A stretch of 64,000 nt of DNA from Pseudomonadota bacterium (lineage in GTDB: Bacteria; Pseudomonadota; Gammaproteobacteria; Acidithiobacillales; Acidithiobacillaceae): the NCBI GenBank assembly GCA_021821885.1, contig JAKARO010000005.1, positions 40,892 to 104,891 of the forward strand, written 5' to 3'. Under the pieces are notes generated by a model. That model did not search any database. It saw only the letters and a program-made list of their open reading frames with translations, and was not told the DNA's origin. The first letter of the stretch is position 1. Each line of letters begins with the position of its first letter. The position numbers were made by a program, and so were the translations under genes. This document shows, piece by piece, positions 19,624 to 29,076 of this stretch.

Positions 19624-20475
19624 TGGACTATGATAGCAGCAGAGCCTCCCCATATGCACAGAATCCCTGTAGAACCCTTCTGGATACTTGGATGGGGCAT
19701 GGCAGGTTATACGGTCTCTCACGGCTCTGGAAATACCGGTTTTGCTCCTGGGCAGGCTGCGGGACTGTGTCCATGTAGAACCATGGATCACTACCAGAAG
19801 ATGTCAGTAAGATTATACAGTCTTTAAAGATCCAGCAGGGCGTAACGTGCGGTGGAGAATCCGGCCATGACGGATACCTGAACCTGGACGGCACGGATGG
19901 CCAGCGGCTTGTTGGTGGGAAGTTTCCGTGGCGACAGTTTCCCGTCTGTGTCCGAACTTGCTTGTACGCCCGAGTGGTGAGGGTAAGCCGCGTCAAAAAA
20001 ACGGGGAAATGGCGCACTATCGCCTATACCAATTGGATTGTCCGGACGGCGGGCATCGGACATGGGTCCAGATGGTCCACCCATCACAAGTAGCACCAGA
20101 AGAAAAAATCCGAAACGAAAGAAAGGAAAAATACCAGTTCGATGCCCAGTGCAGCCCGGCCAGTGGCCATCCCTGTTTGGGCTCTGCCCGGAACGCCAGA
20201 AATGGCAGGGCTGAAGTGACGGATCCCCCAAATGGTTATCTTTGGCAGGGGGGAGGAGACCGGACTGGGCCAGAACGATGGGGCGCGAGGCAACTGGGCA
20301 GTGCTGCCCCATGGCGCGTCGTCCTCATTCCCGTCATCTTCCTGCAATGTGGAAATGCCAGCTTTCTTCCAGCACCGGGAAGCCGCATGCGCAGCAGAAG
20401 CCCGTAACCAGGACATATGGCAGACTGTTTCTTTATAGGACGTCCTGTCTGGAGCAGTTGTCTTCGAGGGGCCGG
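19624..20475. other. 852-base region between dnaB and alr, no recognised gene
   Basis: On the minus strand an open frame of 162 codons (19824-20312) has a hydrophobic stretch, FPFFRFGFFLLVLLVMGG, then a soluble tail ending VSVMAGFSTARYALLDL; no ribosome site or start codon is well placed for it. A second minus-strand frame (20084-20416) overlaps it, so a frameshifted envelope-protein gene is possible. The plus-strand frames look random. No terminator or promoter stands out. I do not recognise a family. Confidence 0.3.
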
Positions 20476-21852
20476 CTAGGAAAGGTTACCATAGGAATCA
20501 GAAGTGGGGGCGTAGTTTTCGAAGCGGGTATATTCGCCAAAAAAGCTCATCCGTACAGTCCCGACGGGACCATTGCGCTGCTTTCCGATAATGACCTCGG
20601 CAACCCCTCTGACTTCCTCTTTATCCTTGTGGTATACCTCATCACGGTACAGGAACAGGATCAGGTCCGCATCCTGTTCTATGGCCCCTGATTCACGGAG
20701 ATCCGACATCTGCGGGCGTTTTTCAGTCCGGTTTTCCAGGCTCCGGTTCAGCTGGGAGAGCGCAATCACCGGGAGCTGGAGCTCCTTGGCCAATGCCTTG
20801 AGGGAGCGGCTGATTTCAGAAATTTCCGCAACCCGGTTGTCTGAACGTCCTGGAACCTGCATGAGCTGAAGGTAATCGACAACAACAAGCCGGAGATTGT
20901 GCTCGCGCTTCAGCCGGCGCGCCCGGGAGCGGAGTTCTGCAGGAGTGAGAGCCGCCGAATCGTCGGCAAACAGGGGGGCGACATTGAGTTCCCCCACGGC
21001 TTGGGCAATGCGGGGCCAGTCATCTTTCCCCAACGTACCACTGCGCAGCCTGTGCTGGTCTACCCGTCCCCGGGAGGACAGGGAGCGCAGGACAATTTCC
21101 TCATTCGGCATTTCCATGCTGAAGATGGCAACTGCCTGTTTTTCCGTACAGGCTACATGCTCCGCAATGTTCATTGCAAAAGCGGTTTTTCCCATGCTGG
21201 GACGCCCGGCAACTATCACCAGCTGCCCCGGATGGAGGCCGGAAGTTTTGTCGTCCAGATCCGCAAACCCGGTCGGAAGACCAGTTATGGCGTTGCGGTC
21301 TTTGGCAACCTGCTCAATCCGGTCGATGACGCCTGGCAGCACCTCCTTGACCTGGATAAACCCGCTGCCGGCACGGTCCTGGCCCTGGGCCAGATCAAAG
21401 ACTTTTTTTTCGGCCATTTCAAGCAGGGCGACTGTTTCCCTGCCTTCCGGCCGGTACGCCAGGTCGGCGATTTCTCTGCCTATGCGGATCAGGGATCTCA
21501 GGACTGCCCGTTCCCGCACGATACGGGCATATGCCTGTACATTGGCTGCAGACGGAGTGGCATTCGCCAGTTCGACAAGATAGGTAACACCGCCGACATC
21601 CCGAAGCAGATCGTGGTCCTGCAGGAATTCTGCAAGGGTTACTGCATCCAGCTGGCGATGTTCGCCAAGCATCTGGGCAATGGATCCAAAAATCACCTGA
21701 TGGCGGTGTTCGTAAAAATCCTCGGCCACCAGCTGTTCAGACACCTGGTCCCATGCATCGGGATCAATGAGCAGCCCGCCAATGACGGACTGTTCTGCTT
21801 CACGAGAATACGGGGTTGCCTTGACCGCCCCCGTACTGTCGGGGTCAGACAT
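20476..21852 (-). CDS. dnaB: Replicative DNA helicase
   Basis: 458 residues from ATG 21852 (MSDPDSTGAVKATPYSREAE). The frame extends back to a TTG at 21903, inside rplI; the ATG is preferred. DnaB is the hexameric 5'-3' helicase of the replication fork. The N-terminal primase-interacting domain begins at SVIGGLLIDPDAWDQV; the RecA-like domain has Walker A AGRPSMGKTAFAMNIA, and VVVDYLQLMQVPG is Walker B. Length is standard. It follows rplI in the rpsF-rpsR-rplI-dnaB order common to proteobacteria. Confidence 0.97.
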   Translation of the reverse strand: MSDPDSTGAVKATPYSREAEQSVIGGLLIDPDAWDQVSEQLVAEDFYEHRHQVIFGSIAQMLGEHRQLDAVTLAEFLQDHDLLRDVGGVTYLVELANATPSAANVQAYARIVRERAVLRSLIRIGREIADLAYRPEGRETVALLEMAEKKVFDLAQGQDRAGSGFIQVKEVLPGVIDRIEQVAKDRNAITGLPTGFADLDDKTSGLHPGQLVIVAGRPSMGKTAFAMNIAEHVACTEKQAVAIFSMEMPNEEIVLRSLSSRGRVDQHRLRSGTLGKDDWPRIAQAVGELNVAPLFADDSAALTPAELRSRARRLKREHNLRLVVVDYLQLMQVPGRSDNRVAEISEISRSLKALAKELQLPVIALSQLNRSLENRTEKRPQMSDLRESGAIEQDADLILFLYRDEVYHKDKEEVRGVAEVIIGKQRNGPVGTVRMSFFGEYTRFENYAPTSDSYGNLS

Positions 21853-21886
21853 GCGGTATGCTGCCCCGGATACTCCGTTCGAGGTG

Positions 21887-22333
21887 TCAGGCACGTTCCA
21901 CAATCACCAATACATCCAGTTCCACTTCCGGGTGCAGATGGACCCGGGCAGCGTATTCACCTGTGCGCTTGATGGGACCTTCTGATAGGCGGATCTCCGA
22001 ATGGGCGATTTCATGGCCCAGCTCGCCAAGCAGGCGGGCAATGTCATGATGCCCGACGGAACCAAACAGGCGCCCATCCTCGCCAGCTTGGAGGGCGATG
22101 CGCACTACCGCTTCCGCGAGTGCGGCGGCGCGCACCTGGGCTGCCTGCAGGCGTTCTGTTTCTGCCGCTTCGAGTGCTGCCTTGCGTTCCGCAAAAGCGG
22201 CAAGATTTGCCGTTGTGGCTACTACGGCCTTTCCTTGGGGAACCAGGAAATTCCTGCCGTAACCGGGACGGACATCAACAACATCTCCCAGGCGTCCCAC
22301 CTTGTTAATACGTTCCAACAGAATGACTTTCAT
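21887..22333 (-). CDS. rplI: 50S ribosomal protein L9
   Basis: 148 residues from ATG 22333 (MKVILLERINKVGRLGDVVD). The N-terminal rRNA-binding domain with RPGYGRNFLVPQGKA is joined by a long helix (about residues 40-75, Ala/Glu-rich) to the C-terminal domain. L9 reaches between ribosomes in polysomes and affects frame maintenance. Purine-rich AGGATAGGAAG precedes the start. It follows the DUF2232 gene and precedes dnaB. Confidence 0.97.
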   Translation of the reverse strand: MKVILLERINKVGRLGDVVDVRPGYGRNFLVPQGKAVVATTANLAAFAERKAALEAAETERLQAAQVRAAALAEAVVRIALQAGEDGRLFGSVGHHDIARLLGELGHEIAHSEIRLSEGPIKRTGEYAARVHLHPEVELDVLVIVERA

Positions 22334-22367
22334 CTTCCTATCCTCATGAAAAACCTTGTAGGCATGC

Positions 22368-23294
22368 CTATTCCTGGCCATGTGGAGCCAGTTTTCCATG
22401 CCAGTGGAAAAAACGGTCCAGAATCCCCAGCAGGGTAACCGGTAACACCAGCTGGGAGAGCAGGACCATGAGCAGATAGAACACCACAAGAGACCAGGCC
22501 GGCCAGCCACGCACAGCCAGCCACAGGTGCACCAGGCTCAGTCCCTGGAGAAGGTAGAATCCCCCAAGAAACAGAACCAGATTTTGGCATGCCCATGCGG
22601 CCTGGCCGGTCAGTATCAGGCCTGCAGCCAGAACCGCAACAAGGGCCCAAATCCATCCTCCCGGGACTTCAAGATTCCGGAACTGCCGTGCCGCAGGAGT
22701 GGAACCCGCTTCCAGCATTCCCTTCCAGCGGCTTGCCAGTGCAGCAGCCATGCTTCCTGCCAGCAGGAGAAGCAGGCCAAGCATGCCGGGTATATAGGGT
22801 GCACTGAGTTTGACTGCGTGCAACTGCTGCAGGGTAAGGTCAGTACGTAGCGGCTGTACCGCCTGCAAAAGTTCCTTCTGCCAGAAAAGGGGACCCATGC
22901 CCTGCGGCAAGCCCCAAAGGCATACTGCCAGCAGGGCAGCTCCCATAGCAGCCAGAGCCCAGAGTGTAGTGCTCCAGCCCCGGAAACGCAGGGCCTCTCC
23001 CAGAATCCGCCCCGGTAGCCAGACGGCCACAGCGAAGAAAAAGGCCATCTGTGGTTTCCAGCTGAGTATCCCAATGGCTATTCCGCATATCAGCAGGACT
23101 TCCAGACTCTCCCTGCGTCCTGCCTGCACAGTAATGAGCGCGATCATGGCAAGCAGGCCAATCCAGAGAGGGAGCAGCAGTATGGGCAGGAAAATGGCAG
23201 CACCAAATGTGAGGGTGACTGCCAGTCCTGCCCGCCATCGGCCACTCAGAAACCAGCGCAGGAATGCCGGCTGACCGGCGGCGGGTATCGGCAC
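22368..23294 (-). CDS. DUF2232 (YybS-like) multi-pass membrane protein
   Basis: About 308 residues if started at GTG 23294 (VPIPAAGQPAFLRWFLSGRW), 20 bases after the rpsR stop; the frame is open further up but would overlap rpsR out of frame. About eight hydrophobic segments are visible, for example FLPILLLPLWIGLLAMIALI and YIPGMLGLLLLLAGSMAAAL. A membrane protein of this family between rpsR and rplI is known in Pseudomonas and relatives; its function is unknown to me. No enzymatic motif is seen. The start codon is uncertain. Confidence 0.75.
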   Translation of the reverse strand: MPIPAAGQPAFLRWFLSGRWRAGLAVTLTFGAAIFLPILLLPLWIGLLAMIALITVQAGRRESLEVLLICGIAIGILSWKPQMAFFFAVAVWLPGRILGEALRFRGWSTTLWALAAMGAALLAVCLWGLPQGMGPLFWQKELLQAVQPLRTDLTLQQLHAVKLSAPYIPGMLGLLLLLAGSMAAALASRWKGMLEAGSTPAARQFRNLEVPGGWIWALVAVLAAGLILTGQAAWACQNLVLFLGGFYLLQGLSLVHLWLAVRGWPAWSLVVFYLLMVLLSQLVLPVTLLGILDRFFHWHGKLAPHGQE

Positions 23295-23313
23295 CGGACT
23301 GTGTCTTTGGGGT

Positions 23314-23577
23314 TCAGCGCACCACGTAGGGCAACAGTGCCAGGAATCGCGCGCGTTTGATGGCCGTGGCCAGCTGGCGCTGATAGAGGGCACTGGTACC
23401 CGTGATGCGGCTGGGCACGATTTTGCCTGTCTCACCAATAAAGGCCTGCAGGGTTTTCAGGTCCTTGTAGTCAATTTCCTTGACCCCTTCCGCCTTGAAG
23501 CGGCAGGTCTTGCGCCGCCGGGAAAAACTGCCGCCACGACGGTCCCCGTCACCATCACGGTCTTTGTGAAAAGACAT
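23314..23577 (-). CDS. rpsR: 30S ribosomal protein S18
   Basis: 87 residues from ATG 23577. It has an unusual basic/acidic N-terminal extension ([17 protein letters not shown]) before the core [20 protein letters not shown] and [21 protein letters not shown]18 pairs with S6 on the 30S platform. Only one cysteine is present, so this is the zinc-free form, in contrast to S4, S14 and L36 in this genome. It lies 12 bases after rpsF. Confidence 0.96.
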   Translation of the reverse strand: MSFHKDRDGDGDRRGGSFSRRRKTCRFKAEGVKEIDYKDLKTLQAFIGETGKIVPSRITGTSALYQRQLATAIKRARFLALLPYVVR

Positions 23578-23589
23578 ATTCAGATCTCC

Positions 23590-23991
23590 TTATTCCGCAC
23601 TTTCGGTTTCCGGGTTTAAGTCTCCGGATTCTCCGCTGTCACTGCGTTCCTCGTGACGTTCGCGACGATCGCTGTCATCCCGGGCCAGGAATGAGGATTC
23701 CATGATGGCTTCCTCACGTGCCAGGATCAGATGTCTCAGGACTGCATCGCTGAAGCGGAAGGCATCTTCCAGCTCGGCCAGGGCAGCTGCGCTGCATTCA
23801 ATGTTCATGAGGACATAATGGGCCTTGTGGGCTTTCTTGATGGGGTAGGCCAGCTGGCGCCGTCCCCAGTCCTCCAGACGGTGGATGCGGCCATGGTCGC
23901 CTTCAATCATGCCGCGGTAGCGCTCAATCATTTGGGGGACCAGTTCACTTTGGTCGGGATGGACCAGAAAAACTACTTCATAATGACGCAA
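23590..23991 (-). CDS. rpsF: 30S ribosomal protein S6
   Basis: 133 residues from TTG 23991. There is no ATG or GTG at the family start position ([16 protein letters not shown]), and AAGGAG ends exactly six bases before this TTG, so TTG initiation is well supported. The ferredoxin-like core ends near [13 protein letters not shown], and an acidic tail rich in Glu/Ser/Asp (substrate of RimK-type glutamylation in E. coli) follows. First gene of the rpsF-rpsR-DUF2232-rplI-dnaB operon. Confidence 0.95.
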   Translation of the reverse strand: MRHYEVVFLVHPDQSELVPQMIERYRGMIEGDHGRIHRLEDWGRRQLAYPIKKAHKAHYVLMNIECSAAALAELEDAFRFSDAVLRHLILAREEAIMESSFLARDDSDRRERHEERSDSGESGDLNPETESAE

Positions 23992-24072
23992 TTGTGGCTC
24001 CTTGCGGTTCACTTGGAGTCCGGGCGCCCATCGTCCGGACAAGGAGATACCTTCTTGCAAAGGTGAGCGCGT

Positions 24073-24100
24073 ATTCTACGTCATGGCAGTAAAAAAACAA
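24073..24100 (-). promoter_or_regulatory. Likely sigma-70 promoter of the rpsF operon
   Basis: On the minus strand TTGTTT (24095-24100) and TAGAAT (24073-24078) are separated by 16 bases, about 75 bases before the rpsF start codon. The T run of the -35 area could also form the tail of a weak, AT-rich nagZ terminator (AAAAAAC ... GTTTTTT). The call is by eye and unproven. Confidence 0.45.
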
Positions 24101-24117
24101 GGGATTGCAGTTTTTTC

Positions 24118-25170
24118 TCAGGGATGCGGAAATCTGTGCGCCAGTCCGTCAATCTGATGCCGGCGGAGTTCTGCTTCTTCGGGGGGCATGGTGCGCCGGG
24201 GCTGGCGGCTTCCGCGCAGATTCCCGAGGTTTCGGGGAGGAGTGCGCCCTTGCAGATATTGCATGGCGGTTTCCGCTCCCGCAGGATCATTGCACAGAAG
24301 CAGCAGATCACAGCCGGCAGAAAGGGCCATTTCCAGACGGTCGGGGATTGCTCCTGCTCCCAGGGCACCTGCCATGCTGAGATCATCACTGATGATAACG
24401 CCGGAAAAACCCAGACGGATCCTGAGGAAGTCCTGTAGCCAGATGGATGAATAGCCGGCAGGATGGCGAGGGTCTACAGAAGTATAGAGACAGTGGGCGG
24501 GCATGATGGCAGGAATCCGGGCCTGGACCAGGCGGTGGAAAGGGATGAGATCCTGTTCCAGGTCTGCCAGGGAGCGGCTATCCCGGGGCAGGGCCAGATG
24601 GGAATCGGCAGCCACTCCTCCGTGTCCCGGGAAATGCTTTCCTGCAGCGGCCAGTCCCTGTTCGGACATTCCCTGCCAGATTGCGGTTCCCAGTGCGGCA
24701 ACCCAGTGGGCATTGTGGTGCAGGGCACGGTCGCCGATCACCGAAGATACCCCGTGATCTACGTCAACGCAGGGCGTGAAGTCCAGATCAATCCCCAGAT
24801 GGCCCAGTTCGTATCCGAGGAGCTGGCCCCAGCCGGTGGCGGCATCTATCGCTACCTCAAGGCCTTCGGCATCTGCGAGTTCGCCGAGTACAGCCTGGGG
24901 AGGAAAGTGGGTGACTCCCTTTCGCAGCCGCTGAACCCGTCCTCCCTCCTGGTCTATGCCGATAATGAGAGGCGGATCCCTCAGTTCATGGATGGCATGG
25001 CAGAGCATCCGTGTCTGTTCGGCATCCTGGCAGTTGCGCTGGAAGAGGATCACTCCGCCAATGGCAGGGTGAAGAAGCTTCTCCCGTTCTTCCTCAAGCA
25101 GTTCTGGCCCCTGGAGATCAATCATGAGGGGACCGTATGGCATATGGACAGGGCAGGTTGCGGAAGCCAT
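24118..25170 (-). CDS. nagZ: Beta-N-acetylhexosaminidase NagZ (glycoside hydrolase family 3)
   Basis: 350 residues. Cytoplasmic enzyme that removes N-acetylglucosamine from anhydro-muropeptides during peptidoglycan recycling. KHFPGHGGVAADSH is the NagZ signature loop with the catalytic His, GIDQEGGRVQRL is near the N-terminus, and IISDDLSM carries the nucleophile Asp. No signal peptide is present, as expected. It lies 11 bases after the KimA-like transporter gene and downstream of a signal-less YkuD protein, a context that supports a recycling role. Confidence 0.95.
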   Translation of the reverse strand: MASATCPVHMPYGPLMIDLQGPELLEEEREKLLHPAIGGVILFQRNCQDAEQTRMLCHAIHELRDPPLIIGIDQEGGRVQRLRKGVTHFPPQAVLGELADAEGLEVAIDAATGWGQLLGYELGHLGIDLDFTPCVDVDHGVSSVIGDRALHHNAHWVAALGTAIWQGMSEQGLAAAGKHFPGHGGVAADSHLALPRDSRSLADLEQDLIPFHRLVQARIPAIMPAHCLYTSVDPRHPAGYSSIWLQDFLRIRLGFSGVIISDDLSMAGALGAGAIPDRLEMALSAGCDLLLLCNDPAGAETAMQYLQGRTPPRNLGNLRGSRQPRRTMPPEEAELRRHQIDGLAHRFPHP

Positions 25171-25181
25171 GGGTGTTTTCC

Positions 25182-27242
25182 TTATTTCCGGGTTTTGTCC
25201 TGGTCCGGCTGGACAAGGACCATATCATCCGGCATGGAGATGGGCAGGGCAATCTGTGGAGGTCTGCTGGGAACTCCACATACATGGACGGGAACGATCA
25301 TCATGCTGAATCCTTCATGCTGGAGGCGGTCCTGGATAATAAAGCTGACCTCGTCATGAAGAATGCCCCAGAGAGGGCCACTCTGGTCTGCGTCAATAAC
25401 CCGGCCAGCAAAAAAAATGCTCTGGGGAAAATACCGGATGGCTACATTGGCCAGTTCTTCCATGGCCTGTATGCGATCGGTACTGTAGGTGGCAAACCAT
25501 GTGGCTGGCATTCCCTGGGCGCGACAGAAGGCCACATACTGGTTGGCCTCGGTCTCGGTGTAAATTTTAAGGTCCTCAATTGCCTTGATGCCCTTGAATT
25601 CTCCCTGTCCGACAATGCCCGCCAGGAGGAATACGTAGTTTTTTACCAGTCCACCTACCATCCTGTGCGCAGTAAGCAGCGTATGCAGACCCAGCCCGTC
25701 GAACCGGCTGACGAAAAACACGGCCGTACTGCCGCGGGGGTCCAGTGGAAGTGCCGGTCCTGGTTCAAGATTTTCGGGGACGACATCCAGCATGGTTTCG
25801 TCCAGTTCCTTGGTGCGCTTGTTTAGGGACCGGTAATGCTGGTAGATCAGGTAACTCAGGGCAATGAGCGCACTGGTTACCAGAAGCGTAAACCAGCCAC
25901 CGGCGTCAAATTTCTCCAGCACCGTAATAACCAGGATGCCACCGGTCACGACAAGCCCGATAGCGCTGGTCAGGAAACGCCACAACCATAGGGATTCCTG
26001 GTGACGCTGCTGCAGCCAGTGCCGGCAAAGCCCTGCCATCGTCAGTGTAAAGGTGATGAATACGTTGATGCTGTACAGGAGCACCAGGGTGCGTACATGG
26101 CCACCGGTTGCCAGAAGCAGGACAATGGCGCTGCTACCAATGAGCAGGATGCCATTGCGCGAAACGAAGCGTTCGGAAAGATAGGAAAACCGCTCTGGTA
26201 ACCAGCGGTCGACTGCCATGTTTGCCATCACAATCGGGGCCGTAATGATGCCGGTGTTGGCGGCAATAAACAGCAGTAGACCCTCGCTCAGCAGAGTCAC
26301 AAAGGTGACATAGCTACCCCACTGTACTCCGGTCCACTGCCAGTTTTCTGTGATGCGCGCATAGAGGGCGGCGTTCAGGGTTTGTCCGGCATGGGCGTGG
26401 GCATGATAGATGAGATAGAGAAAAATGAGGCTGCCGGCCACCAGGGAAAGGGACGTTGCCAGCAGTGTCATGGTCCGCTGCCCGGTCTGAATCCGGGGTT
26501 CACGCATGATGTGGACCCCGTTTGCCACCGCTTCCAGCCCGGTGTAGGTGCCACCGCCCATGCTAAAAGCTTTCAGGACCAGGGCTGCCATGAACAGCCA
26601 GCCAAAGCGCAGGCTGTCGTGCTGTATCCCGTGGACAGTATCCCTGGAAATTGCCGGGAACGACGAAATGTGGCTTAGCAATCCCCATCCAAGGACAAGG
26701 ATATGGGTCAACAGAAAGGCCATGAAAATGGGGAGCAGAATCTTGATGGACTCTTTCATCCCGCGCAGGTTCAGCAATACCAGAAAGAGTAGGATCGCGA
26801 CGTCAAAAAGGATGCGCTGGTCGTACCATTGAGGTGGGAGTGCACTGAGTATTGCCTCGGTACCGGAGGCGACAGAGACGGCGGCCGTCAGTATGTAGTC
26901 GATAATCAGCGCCGAGCCGCTCACGAGTCCGGCAAGGGGACTGAGAAGGGTGGTGGCGGTATGGTATCCGCCTCCTCCTTCTGGAAACAGGGCAATGACC
27001 TGCTTGTAACCGGCGGATATGACAAATACCGTTAACGGAATCCCTATCGCCAGAAAGGTAGAGAGATATTCATGGCCCTGAAGGGTGTAGTAGATTTCGG
27101 GAGGGCCATAGGCTGAGGAGGAAAGTGCATCGGATCCCAGTCCAACCCAGGCGAGAAAGGCTGCGAGCGAAAGCTTTTCAAAGAGCTTGGGATTGAACAC
27201 ATCGACAGCTCTTCCGATACGGGGGAAAAAAGGGCGCCGCAT
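25182..27242 (-). CDS. APC-superfamily transporter, KimA/YdaO-like
   Basis: 686 residues. About 12 transmembrane segments fill the first ~480 residues, with the APC hallmark GSDALSSSAYGPPE near residue 37, then FPEGGGGYHTAT and SALIIDYILTAAVSVASGTE, which match the KimA (YdaO) potassium-transporter group better than amino-acid permeases. A soluble C-terminal domain of about 200 residues follows. Potassium import is inferred from the family; amino-acid transport remains possible. The ATG directly follows the stop codon of the upstream YkuD gene, so the two are co-transcribed. The stop is 11 bases before nagZ. Confidence 0.8.
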   Translation of the reverse strand: MRRPFFPRIGRAVDVFNPKLFEKLSLAAFLAWVGLGSDALSSSAYGPPEIYYTLQGHEYLSTFLAIGIPLTVFVISAGYKQVIALFPEGGGGYHTATTLLSPLAGLVSGSALIIDYILTAAVSVASGTEAILSALPPQWYDQRILFDVAILLFLVLLNLRGMKESIKILLPIFMAFLLTHILVLGWGLLSHISSFPAISRDTVHGIQHDSLRFGWLFMAALVLKAFSMGGGTYTGLEAVANGVHIMREPRIQTGQRTMTLLATSLSLVAGSLIFLYLIYHAHAHAGQTLNAALYARITENWQWTGVQWGSYVTFVTLLSEGLLLFIAANTGIITAPIVMANMAVDRWLPERFSYLSERFVSRNGILLIGSSAIVLLLATGGHVRTLVLLYSINVFITFTLTMAGLCRHWLQQRHQESLWLWRFLTSAIGLVVTGGILVITVLEKFDAGGWFTLLVTSALIALSYLIYQHYRSLNKRTKELDETMLDVVPENLEPGPALPLDPRGSTAVFFVSRFDGLGLHTLLTAHRMVGGLVKNYVFLLAGIVGQGEFKGIKAIEDLKIYTETEANQYVAFCRAQGMPATWFATYSTDRIQAMEELANVAIRYFPQSIFFAGRVIDADQSGPLWGILHDEVSFIIQDRLQHEGFSMMIVPVHVCGVPSRPPQIALPISMPDDMVLVQPDQDKTRK

Positions 27243-27788
27243 TCATTCTCTCCTTTGTGGCCAGACATGCCGGGGATGCTCCAGCCCAATGAATACCGGG
27301 ATGCCGCAGGGGGTGCGATTGAATAGCGCAATGACATCCCCGGGTGACATCCGGATACACCCTGCAGAAACTGGCAGACCCAGTCCGGAAAGATCGGCTG
27401 TGCCATGGATATAGATGTACCTGCGAAAAGTATCTGTCACCCCGCCACGGTTCTTCCCGGGCTCAAGGCCAGATAGCCAGAGAATGCGGGCCAGAATGGG
27501 ATCCCGGCCGTCTGGTGTGCTGGCACCATCCCAGCACTCTCCCTCCCAGCGGCGCCCACGGAGTATGGCTCCTGTGGGGAGCCCTTCGCCAATGCGTGCC
27601 CGGACCCTGTGCCACCCCCTTGGCGTTTGTCCACTGCCCGATTTTTCTCCCAGCCCTGCCTTTGCCGTAGATACTGGATAGCTCACCAGACAGCGTGTGC
27701 CTGACATTTCCTGCAGGGTCTGGGTCTGGATATTGATCCATAACCACTGATCCAGATCAGCGGGTAAAGAGGGCAATGGATTCCACAT
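27243..27788 (-). CDS. YkuD (L,D-transpeptidase-fold) protein without signal peptide
   Basis: 181 residues from ATG 27788 ([19 protein letters not shown]). The YkuD catalytic motif is complete: H128 in [17 protein letters not shown] and nucleophile C144 in SAGCIRM. No hydrophobic signal peptide or membrane anchor precedes the domain, whereas most L,D-transpeptidases are secreted. It resembles in layout the cytoplasmic YkuD carboxypeptidase (LdtK/ElsL) of Acinetobacter that trims tetrapeptides in recycling; that function is inference. The first 32 bases overlap the end of rlmD; its stop touches the next gene's ATG. Confidence 0.8.
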   Translation of the reverse strand: MWNPLPSLPADLDQWLWINIQTQTLQEMSGTRCLVSYPVSTAKAGLGEKSGSGQTPRGWHRVRARIGEGLPTGAILRGRRWEGECWDGASTPDGRDPILARILWLSGLEPGKNRGGVTDTFRRYIYIHGTADLSGLGLPVSAGCIRMSPGDVIALFNRTPCGIPVFIGLEHPRHVWPQRRE

Positions 27789-29076
27789 GGGCCGTATGGG
27801 GAAACATGTTGATGACGCCGGCACTGCAGAGCCGGAAACCTTCGTGCACCAGAAAGGCCGCATCCCTCGCGAGGGTATCTGGATTGCAGGAAACATAGAC
27901 CAGTCGCTGCAGTTCTGGTGGGAGATTCTTCAGAACCTCAATTGCACCACTACGTGGGGGGTCGATTAACATCTTGCGTACGGTTTTTCCCGCAAGGAGA
28001 TCCGTGATCCGGGTCTGCGTAAGATCTGCGCTGCAAAAGTGGGCGCGGTCTGACAATCCATTCTCGGCAGCATTTTCGGCGGCCAGCCGGGTCAATCGTG
28101 CATCACCCTCCACACCCAGGACCTCGGCACCCAGGGCAGCCATGGGGAGGGTAAAGTTCCCAAGTCCACAAAACAGGTCGACAATGTTTTCTCCGGGTTG
28201 CGGGTCAAGCAGGGACATGGCCCGTCTGATCAGCAGGGGATTGATTGACTGGTTTACCTGGGTGAATACCAGGGGCGCAAAACGGAGGCGGAGACGGTAT
28301 TCTGGGATTGTGTACACCAGTGGTGCCGGATTGTCTGGCGCAATACAGTGGATGGTTTCCGGTCCGCCGCCCTGAAGCCAGATCTGCAGCCCATGTTCCT
28401 GTCCAAATTTCCCGAGCAGTTTCTGGTCCCGGGGTGACAGGGGCCGCAGGTGGCGGAATACCAGCGCAGCCACGTCAGAAGTACAGGCAATTTCAATCTG
28501 CGGCAGATTTCTCGGTTCCTCAAGGCGGGCGACAAGCGCACGGAGATCCAGGATGCGTTTTCCTACCCTGGGATCCAGAATGGGACACTGGGTTATTTCA
28601 GCGACGAAACTGGAGTGGTATTCCCGGAAGCCTACAAGTGCACCGCGGGTCCCCGGGACCCGGACGGAAAGCCGGGCTTTGCTCCGGTAGGCCAGATGGG
28701 GTCCAATGATGGGAGGAAGCATCTGGCCTGGACGGATCCGGCCGATATGCCAGAGCTGGTCTTCCAGGTGGCGCTGCTTTACGGCTACCTGGGCCAGCGG
28801 ATCCAGATGCTGCAAACTGCATCCACCGCAGACACCCGCATGGGGGCAGGGAGGTACGGTTCGCTGGGACGAAGGGCGGTCTACAGATAGCAGGCGCGCC
28901 CGGTCATATCTGGGGGTGGTTTCGAAGCACTGGAGGCTGACACGTTCTCCAGGCAGCGCTCCTGCCACGAAAACGACCTTCCCATCCAGCCGTCCGACAC
29001 CAGAACCTTCCGCATCCAGGGACTGGATGTCCATCTGGCAGACAGGGGCATTGCGGACAGGTTTTGGGCGTGTCAT
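27757..29076 (-). CDS. rlmD: 23S rRNA (uracil-1939-C5)-methyltransferase
   Basis: 439 residues from ATG 29076. An N-terminal TRAM domain is followed by the Fe-S cluster cysteines C77, C83 and C86 ([15 protein letters not shown]) plus a fourth at ITQCPIL. The SAM-binding part reads [20 protein letters not shown], and [12 protein letters not shown] carries the catalytic cysteine. Methylates U1939 of 23S rRNA. In gammaproteobacteria rlmD often lies between cysM and relA; here cysM is upstream but relA is absent. Confidence 0.95.
   Translation of the reverse strand: MTRPKPVRNAPVCQMDIQSLDAEGSGVGRLDGKVVFVAGALPGERVSLQCFETTPRYDRARLLSVDRPSSQRTVPPCPHAGVCGGCSLQHLDPLAQVAVKQRHLEDQLWHIGRIRPGQMLPPIIGPHLAYRSKARLSVRVPGTRGALVGFREYHSSFVAEITQCPILDPRVGKRILDLRALVARLEEPRNLPQIEIACTSDVAALVFRHLRPLSPRDQKLLGKFGQEHGLQIWLQGGGPETIHCIAPDNPAPLVYTIPEYRLRLRFAPLVFTQVNQSINPLLIRRAMSLLDPQPGENIVDLFCGLGNFTLPMAALGAEVLGVEGDARLTRLAAENAAENGLSDRAHFCSADLTQTRITDLLAGKTVRKMLIDPPRSGAIEVLKNLPPELQRLVYVSCNPDTLARDAAFLVHEGFRLCSAGVINMFPHTAHVESIALFTR

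Noticed and set aside
20899..21972. 357-codon open frame on the plus strand
   Set aside because: Antisense to dnaB and the end of rplI; no recognisable domain.
24463..25359. 298-codon open frame on the plus strand
   Set aside because: Antisense to nagZ; no ribosome site.
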